This document shows, in pieces, positions 42,693 through 52,600 of a DNA stretch of 64,000 nt. The notes beneath the pieces were generated by a model that did no database searches, was not told the DNA's origin, and saw only the letters and a program-made list of their open reading frames with translations. The position numbers and the translations under genes are program-made. Location: assembly GCA_938042245.1 (NCBI GenBank), contig CALIRO010000047.1, forward strand, positions 32,649 through 96,648. The letters are read 5' to 3'. How positions within the stretch are numbered: position 1 is the first letter of the stretch; each line of letters starts with the position of its first letter. Source of the stretch: an uncultured Thermoguttaceae bacterium. Lineage in GTDB: Bacteria > Planctomycetota > Planctomycetia > Pirellulales > Thermoguttaceae.

Positions 42693-42845
42693 ATCTAGTA
42701 GAATGAGTGTTTCGTGTGGGTAGGCCGATCTAGGGGAGGTTTTTGGTTGGGGGCTCTGCCTCCCGAAGGCCTTCCGTTGGGATTTGGATGTCATGGAGAA
42801 CCCGGAGAGGGTTAGCCTGCCCGGCTTTTTTATTTTATCTATTTT

Positions 42846-43862
42846 GTGTATATTACCCAAGTGAAGATTTCCTGGCCTACTACCCGGCCCTGGCTATTGG
42901 GACTAGCCAAACTCCTTGTGGTGCTGCTGCTCCTGTGGTTCGTCCGAAAGACGTTGCAAGAAGGATGGCAGGAGCTTCAGCAGGGGCAGTGGCGATTACA
43001 GTGGGGTTGGGCTTACCTATCCGGGGGGGTATATCTGGTGGGACTTCTCGGTCCAGCCCTGTTTTGGCATCAAATGCTCCACCGTTTGGGCCAAAAGCCG
43101 CATCTGGCCGAAAGCCTCCGGGCCTACTATATCAGCCACCTGGGCAAATATGTCCCCGGTAAAGCGATGGTGATTGTGCTGCGGGCTGGTCTGATTTCCA
43201 GCCAACGGGTCCAGTTGGCCATCGCCGCAGTGAGCACCTTCATTGAAACGCTCACCATGATGGCGGTGGGGGCGTTTTTGGCTCTGGCCATTTTATTGGC
43301 CCAGTTTCGGGAGCATCCGGGGCTGATGCTTTTGTCGCTTGGGTTGATGGTGGTATCTGGCCTGCCGACGTTGCCTTCGGTGGTGCGGATGGTCCTAGGT
43401 TGGCTCCGCTGGCCGGAAAATGGCGATTCGGCGAAAGCAAATGGCGATTCGGTGCAACCAGGCGACTGGGCCGAAAAAGCGGCTGCCGGATACCGCCTTC
43501 CGGTCATGCTGCTGGGCTGGGCCTATATGGGAGGTTGTTGGGTGGTCTTGGGGCTAAGTTTAGCCTGTTGTCTTCGGGGAATGGGAGTGGAAGTCCAGTG
43601 GTGCTCGGTCGGTCAATGGAGTCGGTGGACTGCCACGGTAGCTTTGGCCGTGGTGGCCGGGTTTGTCTCTTTGGTCCCGGGCGGCCTGATGGTCCGAGAG
43701 GCGGTGCTTTTGAGTCTTTTGGCCCCCCAGGTGGGCAAAGCCGCCGCCTTGGCCAGTGCGGTGCTATTGCGCCTGATCTGGTTAGTGGCAGAACTGGGAA
43801 TATCGGCTATCCTATACGGAAGTTATTGGTACGCCGCGATCCGAAAGGCCCATTCTTCGTAA
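42846..43862 (+). CDS. Lysylphosphatidylglycerol synthase TM-region/UPF0104-like membrane protein
   Basis: Polytopic; AYYISHLGKYVPGKAMVIVLRAGLI and GFVSLVPGGLMVREAVLLSLL are typical of the family. Confidence 0.8.
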   Translation: MYITQVKISWPTTRPWLLGLAKLLVVLLLLWFVRKTLQEGWQELQQGQWRLQWGWAYLSGGVYLVGLLGPALFWHQMLHRLGQKPHLAESLRAYYISHLGKYVPGKAMVIVLRAGLISSQRVQLAIAAVSTFIETLTMMAVGAFLALAILLAQFREHPGLMLLSLGLMVVSGLPTLPSVVRMVLGWLRWPENGDSAKANGDSVQPGDWAEKAAAGYRLPVMLLGWAYMGGCWVVLGLSLACCLRGMGVEVQWCSVGQWSRWTATVALAVVAGFVSLVPGGLMVREAVLLSLLAPQVGKAAALASAVLLRLIWLVAELGISAILYGSYWYAAIRKAHSS

Positions 43863-43919
43863 GACTTCCCGATAGAGCACGTCCGTCTGTTGTTCACGTC
43901 CAACAAGGAATTCCGATAG

Positions 43920-44957
43920 ATGCTTTCGGTGGTCATTCCTCTGTATAACGAAGAGCCGAGTCTAGAAAAACTTTACCAGGAATTGGTGGAGCTGGGGTCG
44001 GTTCATGGGTATTCAATGGAGATCATTTTTGTCGATGACGGTTCGACGGACGGTTCCTGGGAGGTGATTCGGCGTTTGGCTGAGCAGGACCAGCGGGTTC
44101 GAGGCGTCCGGTTTCGTCGCAATTTTGGCAAGGCGGCTGCCTTGGACGCCGGTTTTGCCGCCGCCAACGGAGAAGTGATTATCACTCTGGACGCCGACCT
44201 TCAGGACGATCCGCACGAAATCCCCAAACTGCTGGCCAAACTGGAGGAAGGATTTGACTTAGTCAGTGGGTGGAAACGGCATCGGCAGGACCCCTGGGGC
44301 AAGGTGATCGGCTCTCGGATGTTCAACTATGTGGTGCGTCGGCTGACTGGGGTGCGCCTGCACGATCATAACTGCGGCATGAAGGCCTATCGCCGGGAGG
44401 TGGTTCGGGAGGTGCGACTTTACGGGGAGATGCATCGGCTGGTGCCGGTCTTGGCCGCCGCCCGGGGCTTCCGAGTAACCGAAACGCCGGTGCACCACCG
44501 GGCACGCCAATTCGGCCGATCGAAATATGGCCCTAGCCGGGCTGTCAAAGGCGTGCTCGATCTGCTGAGTGTAACGTTTTTGACCCGGTTCGGGTTCCGA
44601 CCACAACACCTGCTAGGCGTAGCAGGTCTAATGATGATGGTGTTGGGCCTGCTGGTGCTGCTATACTGCCTGGGCAGTTGGGCGGAGTGGTGGCCCGGGT
44701 GGCTGCTGGCCCATTTTCCTCTTCAACCGTTGGCTGTGGCCGGAGTGGGGCTTCTGGTGCTGGGCGGTCAGTGCATGGCCCTGGGACTGGTGGCCGAGGC
44801 CATGATCGCTCTGTACGGTGCAGGCCCCAAGCCCTACTCGATTGCCGAATGCATCCCGGCGGGAGCGGCCTCTCCGACGCCTGAGGCTTCGGCTTTGCCT
44901 TCAGGCCCTCTGGCTGGAGAGAATTCAACCGCTTCCGGCTCGCAACCATGCCTATAG
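43920..44957 (+). CDS. Family 2 glycosyltransferase (DPM1/ArnC-like) with C-terminal TM helices
   Basis: LSVVIPLYNEEPSLEKLYQEL, IIFVDDGSTDGSWEVI, VITLDADLQDDPHEIP, YGPSRAVKGVLDLL. Confidence 0.92.
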   Translation: MLSVVIPLYNEEPSLEKLYQELVELGSVHGYSMEIIFVDDGSTDGSWEVIRRLAEQDQRVRGVRFRRNFGKAAALDAGFAAANGEVIITLDADLQDDPHEIPKLLAKLEEGFDLVSGWKRHRQDPWGKVIGSRMFNYVVRRLTGVRLHDHNCGMKAYRREVVREVRLYGEMHRLVPVLAAARGFRVTETPVHHRARQFGRSKYGPSRAVKGVLDLLSVTFLTRFGFRPQHLLGVAGLMMMVLGLLVLLYCLGSWAEWWPGWLLAHFPLQPLAVAGVGLLVLGGQCMALGLVAEAMIALYGAGPKPYSIAECIPAGAASPTPEASALPSGPLAGENSTASGSQPCL

Positions 44958-45049
44958 TCGGCTTTTTCCCGAGATTAGCAAGATTAGCAGATGTGGGCTT
45001 TTCCCGATAGTAGGAGATGGCGCCTTTTACCCAGATAGGAGAATCCAGG

Positions 45050-46672
45050 ATGAATCCGTCGGAACCGATGGGAGCGGAAAAAATCTCGCCTGGGACGTTT
45101 CGTTTGGCGGCTTGGGTGGTGATTGCCGCCGGGCTGGCGGTGGTGATAGGTCGGCTGATGGCGGTCGATTCGGTGAACATGCTGCATGTTTATACCGAAC
45201 GGCTCAAAGAGCTGGATAAAGCCAAGGCCGCCAAACGTCAGGAGCTTATGGCCCAAGGCTTGGCCGGGCAGGAGTTGGAAAAGGCCCTCCAGGAGTGGGA
45301 AATCCGCTACCGGCGGGATCGGCTGTCGGTCATGCGACCGTTCTTAAGCAGCAACGACCGGAGCCGATGGTGCACCGTGCGCGCCCTGGTCGAGCCGGAC
45401 CTGTGGGTCTATGACGAACTGGAACGAGATGGCCAGAAGGAAAAACGCTGGGTCCCCTATGCCATCGACAAGGTGATCCAGGAGCCGGGTTGGGATACGA
45501 TCGACATGATCAAGCACGACGAACGGGGCCGGGGCGGTTTGGGGCCGGATGAAGGACATTTGTACTCCAGCAAGCCGCCCCTTCTGCCCACCCTGATCGC
45601 CGGGCCGTATTGGATCATGTATCACCTCCTGGGCTGGAAGATGGCGGAACGGCCGTATCTGGTGGGGCGGACGCTGCTGGTGCTGGTCAATGTGATTCCG
45701 CTTGGAGTATATCTTTGGCTTTTGGCCCGGTTGGCCGACCGATTGGCCCAGCACACCTGGACCAAGCTGTTTATTTTAACTGCCGGGGCCTTCGGCACTT
45801 TTCTTACCACGTTCGCCGTGGTGCTGAACAATCATCTAGTAGGGGCGGTGAGTGCGATGGTCGCCTTGGCCGCTGCGGCGCCGATCTGGTTCGACGAGGA
45901 CCGGCGCGGGTGGCTTTTTGTGCTGGCCGGGCTTTTCGGCGCATTTGCCGTCGCCAATGAACTGCCTGCTCTAGCGTTTTTTGGGCTGCTGACGCTGGGA
46001 CTATTGTGGAAGGCGCCGGGACGAACCGTTTTGTATTACCTGCCGCCTGCGCTGGTGGTGGCCGCCGCCATGCTGGGGACCAATTGGATCGCCCACGGCA
46101 CGCCCATCCCGCCGTATGCCCGCCGCCATGCAACGGTCAAAGAGGAAAACTGGTACGACTATGAATACACCCTGCGCCGAGGCGACAAGCTCATTGTCCG
46201 GGAAAGCTACTGGCGCAATCCGCAGGGGATCGACCGTGGGGAACCGTCCCGACTGAAATACGCCTTCCACGCTCTGGTTGGCCATCACGGGGTGTTTTCG
46301 CTCACGCCGATTTGGCTCCTGACGGCGGTGGGGCTTGTCATGGGCCTGCTTCGCCCGCCGGTCAAAGGGTTTCGGGGGTTGGCCGGGGCCGTACTTCTGG
46401 CTTCGTTGGCTGCTCTGGTCTTTTACATTGGGATTGTCAAGGAGCTCAACTACGGCGGCCAGAGCTGTGGATTCCGGTGGATGTTTTGGTTTGCGCCGCT
46501 TTGGCTGCTGGGGATGATTCCGACGGTGGATTGGCTGGCCCAGCGCCGCTGGGGCCGACTGCTTGCCCTGCTGCTGCTGGGCATTTCGGTGGCCTCGGCC
46601 GCCTACCCCACCTGGAACCCTTGGACGCCGCCCTGGCTCTACCAGTGGATGGAACACATGGGCTGGCTGTAA
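45050..46672 (+). CDS. Polytopic membrane protein, possibly GT39-like glycosyltransferase
   Basis: Many TM segments; start at ATG 45050 behind AGGAGAATCCAGG; same strand as the GT2 gene. Confidence 0.7.
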   Translation: MNPSEPMGAEKISPGTFRLAAWVVIAAGLAVVIGRLMAVDSVNMLHVYTERLKELDKAKAAKRQELMAQGLAGQELEKALQEWEIRYRRDRLSVMRPFLSSNDRSRWCTVRALVEPDLWVYDELERDGQKEKRWVPYAIDKVIQEPGWDTIDMIKHDERGRGGLGPDEGHLYSSKPPLLPTLIAGPYWIMYHLLGWKMAERPYLVGRTLLVLVNVIPLGVYLWLLARLADRLAQHTWTKLFILTAGAFGTFLTTFAVVLNNHLVGAVSAMVALAAAAPIWFDEDRRGWLFVLAGLFGAFAVANELPALAFFGLLTLGLLWKAPGRTVLYYLPPALVVAAAMLGTNWIAHGTPIPPYARRHATVKEENWYDYEYTLRRGDKLIVRESYWRNPQGIDRGEPSRLKYAFHALVGHHGVFSLTPIWLLTAVGLVMGLLRPPVKGFRGLAGAVLLASLAALVFYIGIVKELNYGGQSCGFRWMFWFAPLWLLGMIPTVDWLAQRRWGRLLALLLLGISVASAAYPTWNPWTPPWLYQWMEHMGWL

Positions 46673-46682
46673 GCTTGGGAAA

Positions 46683-46793
46683 TACGAACTCTACGGTGGG
46701 AAATCGGCTGCCGGGACTGTTTCCACATACGAACTCTATGGGGAGTCGGAAATCGGCTGGCGGCATCCTTTCCAGACCCGAACTCTACCGGAA
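46683..46793. repeat. Three degenerate direct repeats (about 45-49 bp period)
   Basis: CGAACTCTA at 46685, 46730 and 46779, with GGAAATCGGCTG between the first two and second pair. Confidence 0.6.
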
Positions 46794-46871
46794 CGTGGAA
46801 ATTGGAAAAGAAGACCGAACGCCGGGGTTGGCTGGAATGTCCGAAGAGCATTTCCGTCAAAGGAAGCTGGC

Positions 46872-48062
46872 ATGGCAACGTTTCCGATGAGTGGGCGGGA
46901 GCGGGTGGCGGCGGCCATGCGCCATGAGCCGGTCGATCGGGTGCCGGTTATGTGTCAGTTGGCCATCGGCCATTATCTGCTGAATACGGATGTGCGGCCC
47001 GTGGAGCTTTGGTACACCAGCGAAGGATTCGCCCGGGCCTTGGTCAGCTTGCAGCGGCGGTACCGATTTGACGGCATCTTGATCAATCTGTTGGGGACCG
47101 ATCCGGATTGGATGCGGTGGGTCCAGCGGATCGAAACCCATCCAGACGGCAGCCAAACCGTCTATTGGAAAAACGGCGATATTGCCCGCTGTCCGGCCGA
47201 CGACAACGTGCAGCATTTTCCTGCCGTCGGCCGCCGCAGGCCGACCATCCAGGAAGTCGATCCAGAACAGATCTACTACGACGATCCCCATGGGCCGGGC
47301 GGCCTAAAATATCCCTTCTACTTCGGCATGGAACCCTACCGGCCCGACAGAAGCAACTATTGGCCCGACTACATCTGGCGCACGGTGGATTTGGTGTTGG
47401 CGGAAACGGCCGGGCAGGTTTCCGTCCATGCGGAGGTCTTTTCGCCGTTTACGCAACTGATGGAGCTGTTTGGCTACGAGCAAGGGTTGATGTATCTATT
47501 GGACGAGCCGGACCGCTGTCATGCCATCTTGGCGGCCTATGCGGAAGGCACAGCGGACCTGGCTCGGCGGTTTGCCCGGCGTGGGGTGGACGCCATTTTG
47601 ATTTCGTCGGCCTTTGCGGGCGGTGGGTTCATTTCGCCCAGGCAATATGCGGAGTTTGTGCTTCCGTATGAAGCCAAAGTGGCCGAGGCGGTCCACCAGG
47701 AGGGACTGCCGGTTTATGTGCACACCTGTGGCCGGATCGGCGATCGGCTGGAACTGATGGCCGATGCGGGCATGGACGGGATCGACACGCTGGACCCGCC
47801 GCCGCTGGGCACGGTCGATCTGGAGGATGCTAAACGGCGCGTGGGTCATCGGCTGTTTTTCAAAGGCAATATCGACCCGGTCAACACCCTCTTGAAAAAG
47901 AGCCGGGACGAAGTCAAGGCGGATGCCCTGTGGCGGCTTCGGGTCGGCAGCCCTGGCAGCGGCTACATTCTCAGCAGCGCCTGTTCAGTTTCGCCCCGGA
48001 CGCCGCCGGAAAACCTGACCGTGCTGGTCGAAGCCAGCGAACAGTTCGCCCGACAACAATGA
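46872..48062 (+). CDS. Uroporphyrinogen decarboxylase (URO-D)-family protein
   Basis: MSGRERVAAAMRHEPVDRVPVM, VSVHAEVFSPFTQLMELFGYEQGLMYLLDEPDRCH, VYVHTCGRIGDRLELMADAGMDGIDTLDPPP; start ATG 46872 behind AAGGAAG. Confidence 0.87.
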   Translation: MATFPMSGRERVAAAMRHEPVDRVPVMCQLAIGHYLLNTDVRPVELWYTSEGFARALVSLQRRYRFDGILINLLGTDPDWMRWVQRIETHPDGSQTVYWKNGDIARCPADDNVQHFPAVGRRRPTIQEVDPEQIYYDDPHGPGGLKYPFYFGMEPYRPDRSNYWPDYIWRTVDLVLAETAGQVSVHAEVFSPFTQLMELFGYEQGLMYLLDEPDRCHAILAAYAEGTADLARRFARRGVDAILISSAFAGGGFISPRQYAEFVLPYEAKVAEAVHQEGLPVYVHTCGRIGDRLELMADAGMDGIDTLDPPPLGTVDLEDAKRRVGHRLFFKGNIDPVNTLLKKSRDEVKADALWRLRVGSPGSGYILSSACSVSPRTPPENLTVLVEASEQFARQQ

Positions 48063-48066
48063 GGGG

Positions 48067-48174
48067 GCGAAGGAATCTTCCTCTTAGGCTGGAGATTATC
48101 AAATCTGGCAGCAAGTGGAATCTCGAGCCGAAGAGCAGCGAAGGAATCTTCCTCCTAGGCTGGAGATTATCAAA
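48067..48174. repeat. Direct repeat pair A (37 bp units, 71-bp period)
   Basis: GCGAAGGAATCTTCCTCYTAGGCTGGAGATTATCAAA at 48067-48103 and 48138-48174, one mismatch. Confidence 0.92.
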
Positions 48175-48518
48175 GGGGGTTGGTGAGAGTCTAGCAGGAG
48201 CGTCGAAAGGCGGGAGCGGACCGAGGGTGCGGAGAACCGGCCTCTGGGAGTCCTGATAGAACTTTTCATCGGGCCGGTGGGCAGCGAGACTGTCTCTTGT
48301 TGGACAGATATCTTGCGCGGATAATGGTTTTTTAATGAGCGATCCATTGATTTCCAGTGGAAAACAACTCGGCGCCTACGGTTTCAGTCAGGGGAGGGAG
48401 TCCTGCGTGGAAAGAACTCTTGGGTGATCCGGAAGCATCTAGTCTCCCGGTGGGGCTCTATCCACCGGGCCCAGCGCCTAGTGGTTGAGTTGGGAGGGTT
48501 TGTCGTTCGGAAGGAGGC

Positions 48519-48827
48519 ATGGTGATGGAGGATGTGATAATTCAGCACATTACGAAGACGCCTGGGGTTTGCGGCGGCCGGGCGTGTATTGTGGGACATC
48601 GGATCCGGGTGATGGACATTGTGGTATGGCATGAAAAACGGGGATACACGCCCGACGAGATTGTTCAAATGTTTCCTGGAATCAGCTTGGCCGATGTTCA
48701 TGCAGCCCTGGCCTATTACTTCGATCACCGGGAAGAAATCGAACAGGATCTGCGGGAAGAGGCGGAAACGTCCCGGGGTCTGCAACCCAAATTCCCTTCC
48801 AAACTTTGGGAGAAACTGGGTGGGTGA
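48519..48827 (+). CDS. DUF433 (putative antitoxin)
   Basis: IIQHITKTPGVCGGRACIVGHRIRVMDIVVWHEKRGYTPDEIVQMFPGISLADVHAALAYYFDHREEIE. Confidence 0.9.
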   Translation: MVMEDVIIQHITKTPGVCGGRACIVGHRIRVMDIVVWHEKRGYTPDEIVQMFPGISLADVHAALAYYFDHREEIEQDLREEAETSRGLQPKFPSKLWEKLGG

Positions 48828-49155
48828 GCCGCTCCGTTTTTTTCTCGATCAACATATCCCGTATTTGGCAGCCTGGGGGCTTCGACAACGCGGGGTGGAT
48901 GTCCTGACCACGCAAGAGGCCGGCCGGTGTGACCAGCCAGACGAAGCCCAACTGCAATTCGCCGCCGCTGAAAACCGAGTCCTCGTAACCTTTGACGCGG
49001 ATTACCTCCGCCTGGCCGCCAGCGGCCTCCCACACGCCGGCATCGCCTATTGTCATCCTGCTAAGTATGAGGCCAGCCAACTACTTCAGATATTGCTTAT
49101 TCTTCATGGCGTGATGGACCCGTCGGACATGCAAAACCATGTGGAGTACCTATGA
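48820..49155 (+). CDS. DUF5615 PIN-like protein (putative toxin)
   Basis: GTG start overlaps the DUF433 stop by 8 nt; LRFFLDQHIPYLAAWGLRQRGVDVLTTQEAG...LVTFDADYLRLAASGLPHAGIAYC. Confidence 0.87.
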   Translation: MGEPLRFFLDQHIPYLAAWGLRQRGVDVLTTQEAGRCDQPDEAQLQFAAAENRVLVTFDADYLRLAASGLPHAGIAYCHPAKYEASQLLQILLILHGVMDPSDMQNHVEYL

Positions 49156-49243
49156 ATCGGGCCGGACGGCTGGTCCAGCAACTTTCGGCCGTCAGGGGAA
49201 CAGACCGGCCGGAGGAATTGCCGGATGGTCTAGCTAGATAGTA

Positions 49244-49374
49244 CGGGTCGGCAGCCCTGGCAGCGGCTACATTCTCAGTAGCGCCTGTTCGGTTTCGCCC
49301 CGGACGCCGCCGGAAAACCTGACCGCGCTGGTCGAAGCCAGCGAACAGTTTGCCGAAGAGCAATCTGGCCGATG
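49244..49374 (+). pseudogene. Truncated 3' end of a URO-D-family paralogue
   Basis: 49244-49354 matches 47940-48050 with 4 mismatches in 111 bp; same reading frame, ends QFAEEQSGR*. Confidence 0.85.
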
Positions 49375-49417
49375 AATCCCATCTGCTACCCGCTTCAACA
49401 GCCCTAACTCACACTCC

Positions 49418-49523
49418 CCCCACAACAGGAGAATAATTGGGCAGATGTCTAGGTCTGGTCGGGGGGCTGGTTTTTCCCCGGAAGCAGTCCCCACAACAGG
49501 AAAATAATTGGGCAGATGTCTAG
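49418..49523. repeat. Direct repeat pair B (35 bp units, 71-bp period)
   Basis: CCCCACAACAGGARAATAATTGGGCAGATGTCTAG at 49418-49452 and 49489-49523, one mismatch. Confidence 0.92.
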
Positions 49524-49610
49524 TACCAGAGGGATTGCCTCTGCGAGCCGAATCCGCAAAACTTCCGCCAACCCAACAAGGCGATGAATTCCTGGCAGGT
49601 GGCTGAGATT

Positions 49611-52600
49611 TTACGGTTCTCTTTTAGCCGGCGGTTCTTCCGAGCTGGGGGGTGGTTTGAGGGGTTGGGGTTTAGAAACCAGTTTTGTTTCGGCCAAGCT
49701 CATGTGGCCGTTTGGGGCCAGGACGTCAGCCCGGATGCGGAAACAGGCGGGCTGTTCGGGCAAATCGAATCGGCATTGGGCGCTTCGTTCCGGGCCAATC
49801 ACAAAAAACGGATGCCAATACAATAGGGGAACCGGGTGGCTTTGGTGGGCAGCCCGGCTCTGGGAGGCAAGCGGTGTGTGTGTCTGAGCGGCTCGGCTTG
49901 CACGATATGCATATTCCCGAAGTACAAACCGGGAACCGCTGGGCGAGGCAGGCAGTTGGGCGTTTCTCATGGGGGTTTCGGAATAGGTCGGTTCTGCAGA
50001 AGGGGGCGGGACTGCCGCGGAAGGGTTAGACTGCAGGAGAGCTTCCGTGACCTTAGAGGCGGAAGAGACGGATGGCCTGGGCCCGGAATCGGCGGGTTTT
50101 GCCGAGCGGTTCTCCTCAGCAGGAAAAGGCTTCTTTGGGGTGGGAGGCGGAGCAGGCCCTCCGGATAGCTGTTGGCCAGACTGGCTTGCCGAGGACGGAC
50201 TGGCAAGTTGCTGGGCTTCTTGCAGCCCGATAGAAAGCAGTCGGCGGAGCGTGGACCGAGGCACACCAAATGGACCGGTCAGGCCGTCTTCCAGGTGCAC
50301 AGGGAGTCGGGAAGCTGCGGCCTTCGGGAAATGCGGGGCCATTTGGCCTGTAGGAACGGAACTCCCGAACTGAGGGCTTTTTTGTTCATCTACGGCACTG
50401 CCCGAACCCGTTTCGCCCCCAGCCAAGGAACCTTCCAGATGGCCACAGGCAGGATATTCGGCAAAGGGCAAGGCGTAGGGACTGCGGGGGCGTAACAATT
50501 CAGGATGGGCTAAAACTAATCCAATGGCCACACAAATACCAGCCCCTACCAACGCCGGAATCCACATCCGAAGACCTCCGGCCACCTGAAGCAGCGTGGC
50601 CAAAATCACAAACATCACCAACCCCGCTCCCCCCAACAGACTGCTTAACGTGATGGCATTGAGCGTTTCGGGCCGGGCTTGTTGAAAGAGTTCTTTTGCT
50701 TGTTGGTAGTTCGCTTGAATTCGATGGAGATTGTCCAAAACCAGCGGCGGGGCATCTTCCGGAGCGAGCACACCGAGGGGGCCTGAGCCGCTTTCGGCCT
50801 GGGGCTGGGCAACCTGCCCCACCGAATCCTTACCAACAACCGGTCGGAGTCGGCCTCCCCAAGTGCCCAAAAGCAAGTCCAAGTTTTGATGGCTTTGGAG
50901 GTGATCTGTAAGAAATTGCTCCGCTTGTTCGAGGTCTTCCGGGATTTCCCACAGCTCGTCCAACCACCAGAACGGGCTGATCGGGCATAGGCCGGGCATC
51001 GTACCCAAAAAGCTTTCTTCCACCACGGATAGACCGGCAATGGCCGACATCAAGGATCCCTGCCCCTCTTGGACACTCAGCCGTAGAGTAACGGATTTGC
51101 CCGGTCGAGCGCCTTCTGGGGGCAAACCCAGTTCCACTCGGAGGCGCTCTGGCGGGAGCCGATACAAGAGCCGTTCTGCCAATAGCACTGGCGGGCTTCG
51201 GCTATAATCATACACTCTTAGGCGCAGCAGACCCCAGAGATCTTGCGGTAAGGGGATTTGGACAGGCGTTTCGTTGGGCAGGCCCTCTTGGCGAATTTGA
51301 GGCACCAACCATTGCTGGGCTACCAGGACCCCCCGACAAACCACCGCCACCATCAACGGCACTTGAGTTTTTACCTCTGGAGGGGTCCAGATCTGGAACT
51401 GAAGGGGTTGAGCTGGGGGAACCACGGCAAGAGAAGTTTTAATCAGTACCTTCGGCGCCTCCGCCACCGGCGGCAGTTCTATCGGTGCAGCCAGCCCCTC
51501 TGGCTGGAGAATCTCAAACCGGTACTGTTGGTCTTTCAGGGGAACAAATTGGAAAACGCCCCGGCCAAGATGGCGGGTATGGACTTCGGTTATTGGCCGA
51601 TCCTGCCTATCCAACAGCCGTCCCCGCACCTCCACAGGCCGACCTTGATCGTCTCGGATCGAAAAATACACTCGGTTCTCCACCTCGGGCACCAACAGGC
51701 CTGCTTCGGGATAAAACTGGCACCGGATCTTCGACCTATCTAAGGGGATTGGTCTGCATGTGATCAGCGGCGGCTGGCTGGCCAGCAGCTTCACCCACAG
51801 CCACGCATCTTGCTCTGCCAGGCGTTCCGGAAGCTGAAACGCTATCCGACATTGCCCCTGGCCGTCGGTCTGAAGGGAGTCGCGATGAAGGATTTGTGCC
51901 CCTAGCTCGGCTCGGATTTCGAGCGGTACCCTGGGGAGGGGTTGGCCGTTTTGCAGCAGTTGGATTTGGGCAGTAACCGTTTCGCCGGGATGGTATGGAG
52001 CCTGCGGAAATTCCACGGCCACTTGAACATCCGATTCCCTGGGGGACAGAATCCAGAAGGGTTTTCTCACTTCGGGGAAGCGTTGCTGGGCGTTTCGAGC
52101 TACTACCACATAAAGCCCGGCCGGCATATCCGGAGGAATACGGAACTCCCCGCAGCCGATCCCTTCCCAAGTCCGGCCTTCCTGTGAGCAGCCTGCTACG
52201 GGGCGATCCTCGGCATCTCTCAGCTCCACCTCTACCCACATCTGCTCTTGAGGAAGGCGGCGGAACCGAGGCACCGAGATGCAGCGAAACAACAGCTTCT
52301 CCCCAGGCCGATAATACAGCCGATCCATCCCCAAAAACGTTTGATACTCTACCGGCGCCACCTCCAGCCGGAGTTGGTGGGTTTCGCGTTGGCTGCCTGC
52401 TTCGGCTTGGACTTGCACCTGGACCCATGGGGGTAAATCCATGTCGGCCGGCAGCACCACCCGGAGCTGCCCTTGGGGATCGGTCGTCTCTTTTTGGCTA
52501 AAGAAGCGTTTTTGATCCGGCCCGAACAGAGCCCATTCGACTTGAGCTTCCACCGGTCGGCCATCGACTCGAGTGGTCAGGACCAGGAAATGGTTTTCTA

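Noticed and set aside
48619-48819. N-terminal extension of the 48619..49155 ORF
   Set aside because: Overlaps DUF433 in another frame; domain homology begins at GTG 48820.
48067-49523. Calling repeat pairs A and B CRISPR arrays
   Set aside because: Only two copies each, repeats unrelated to each other, no cas genes or leader in the window; reported as direct repeats instead.
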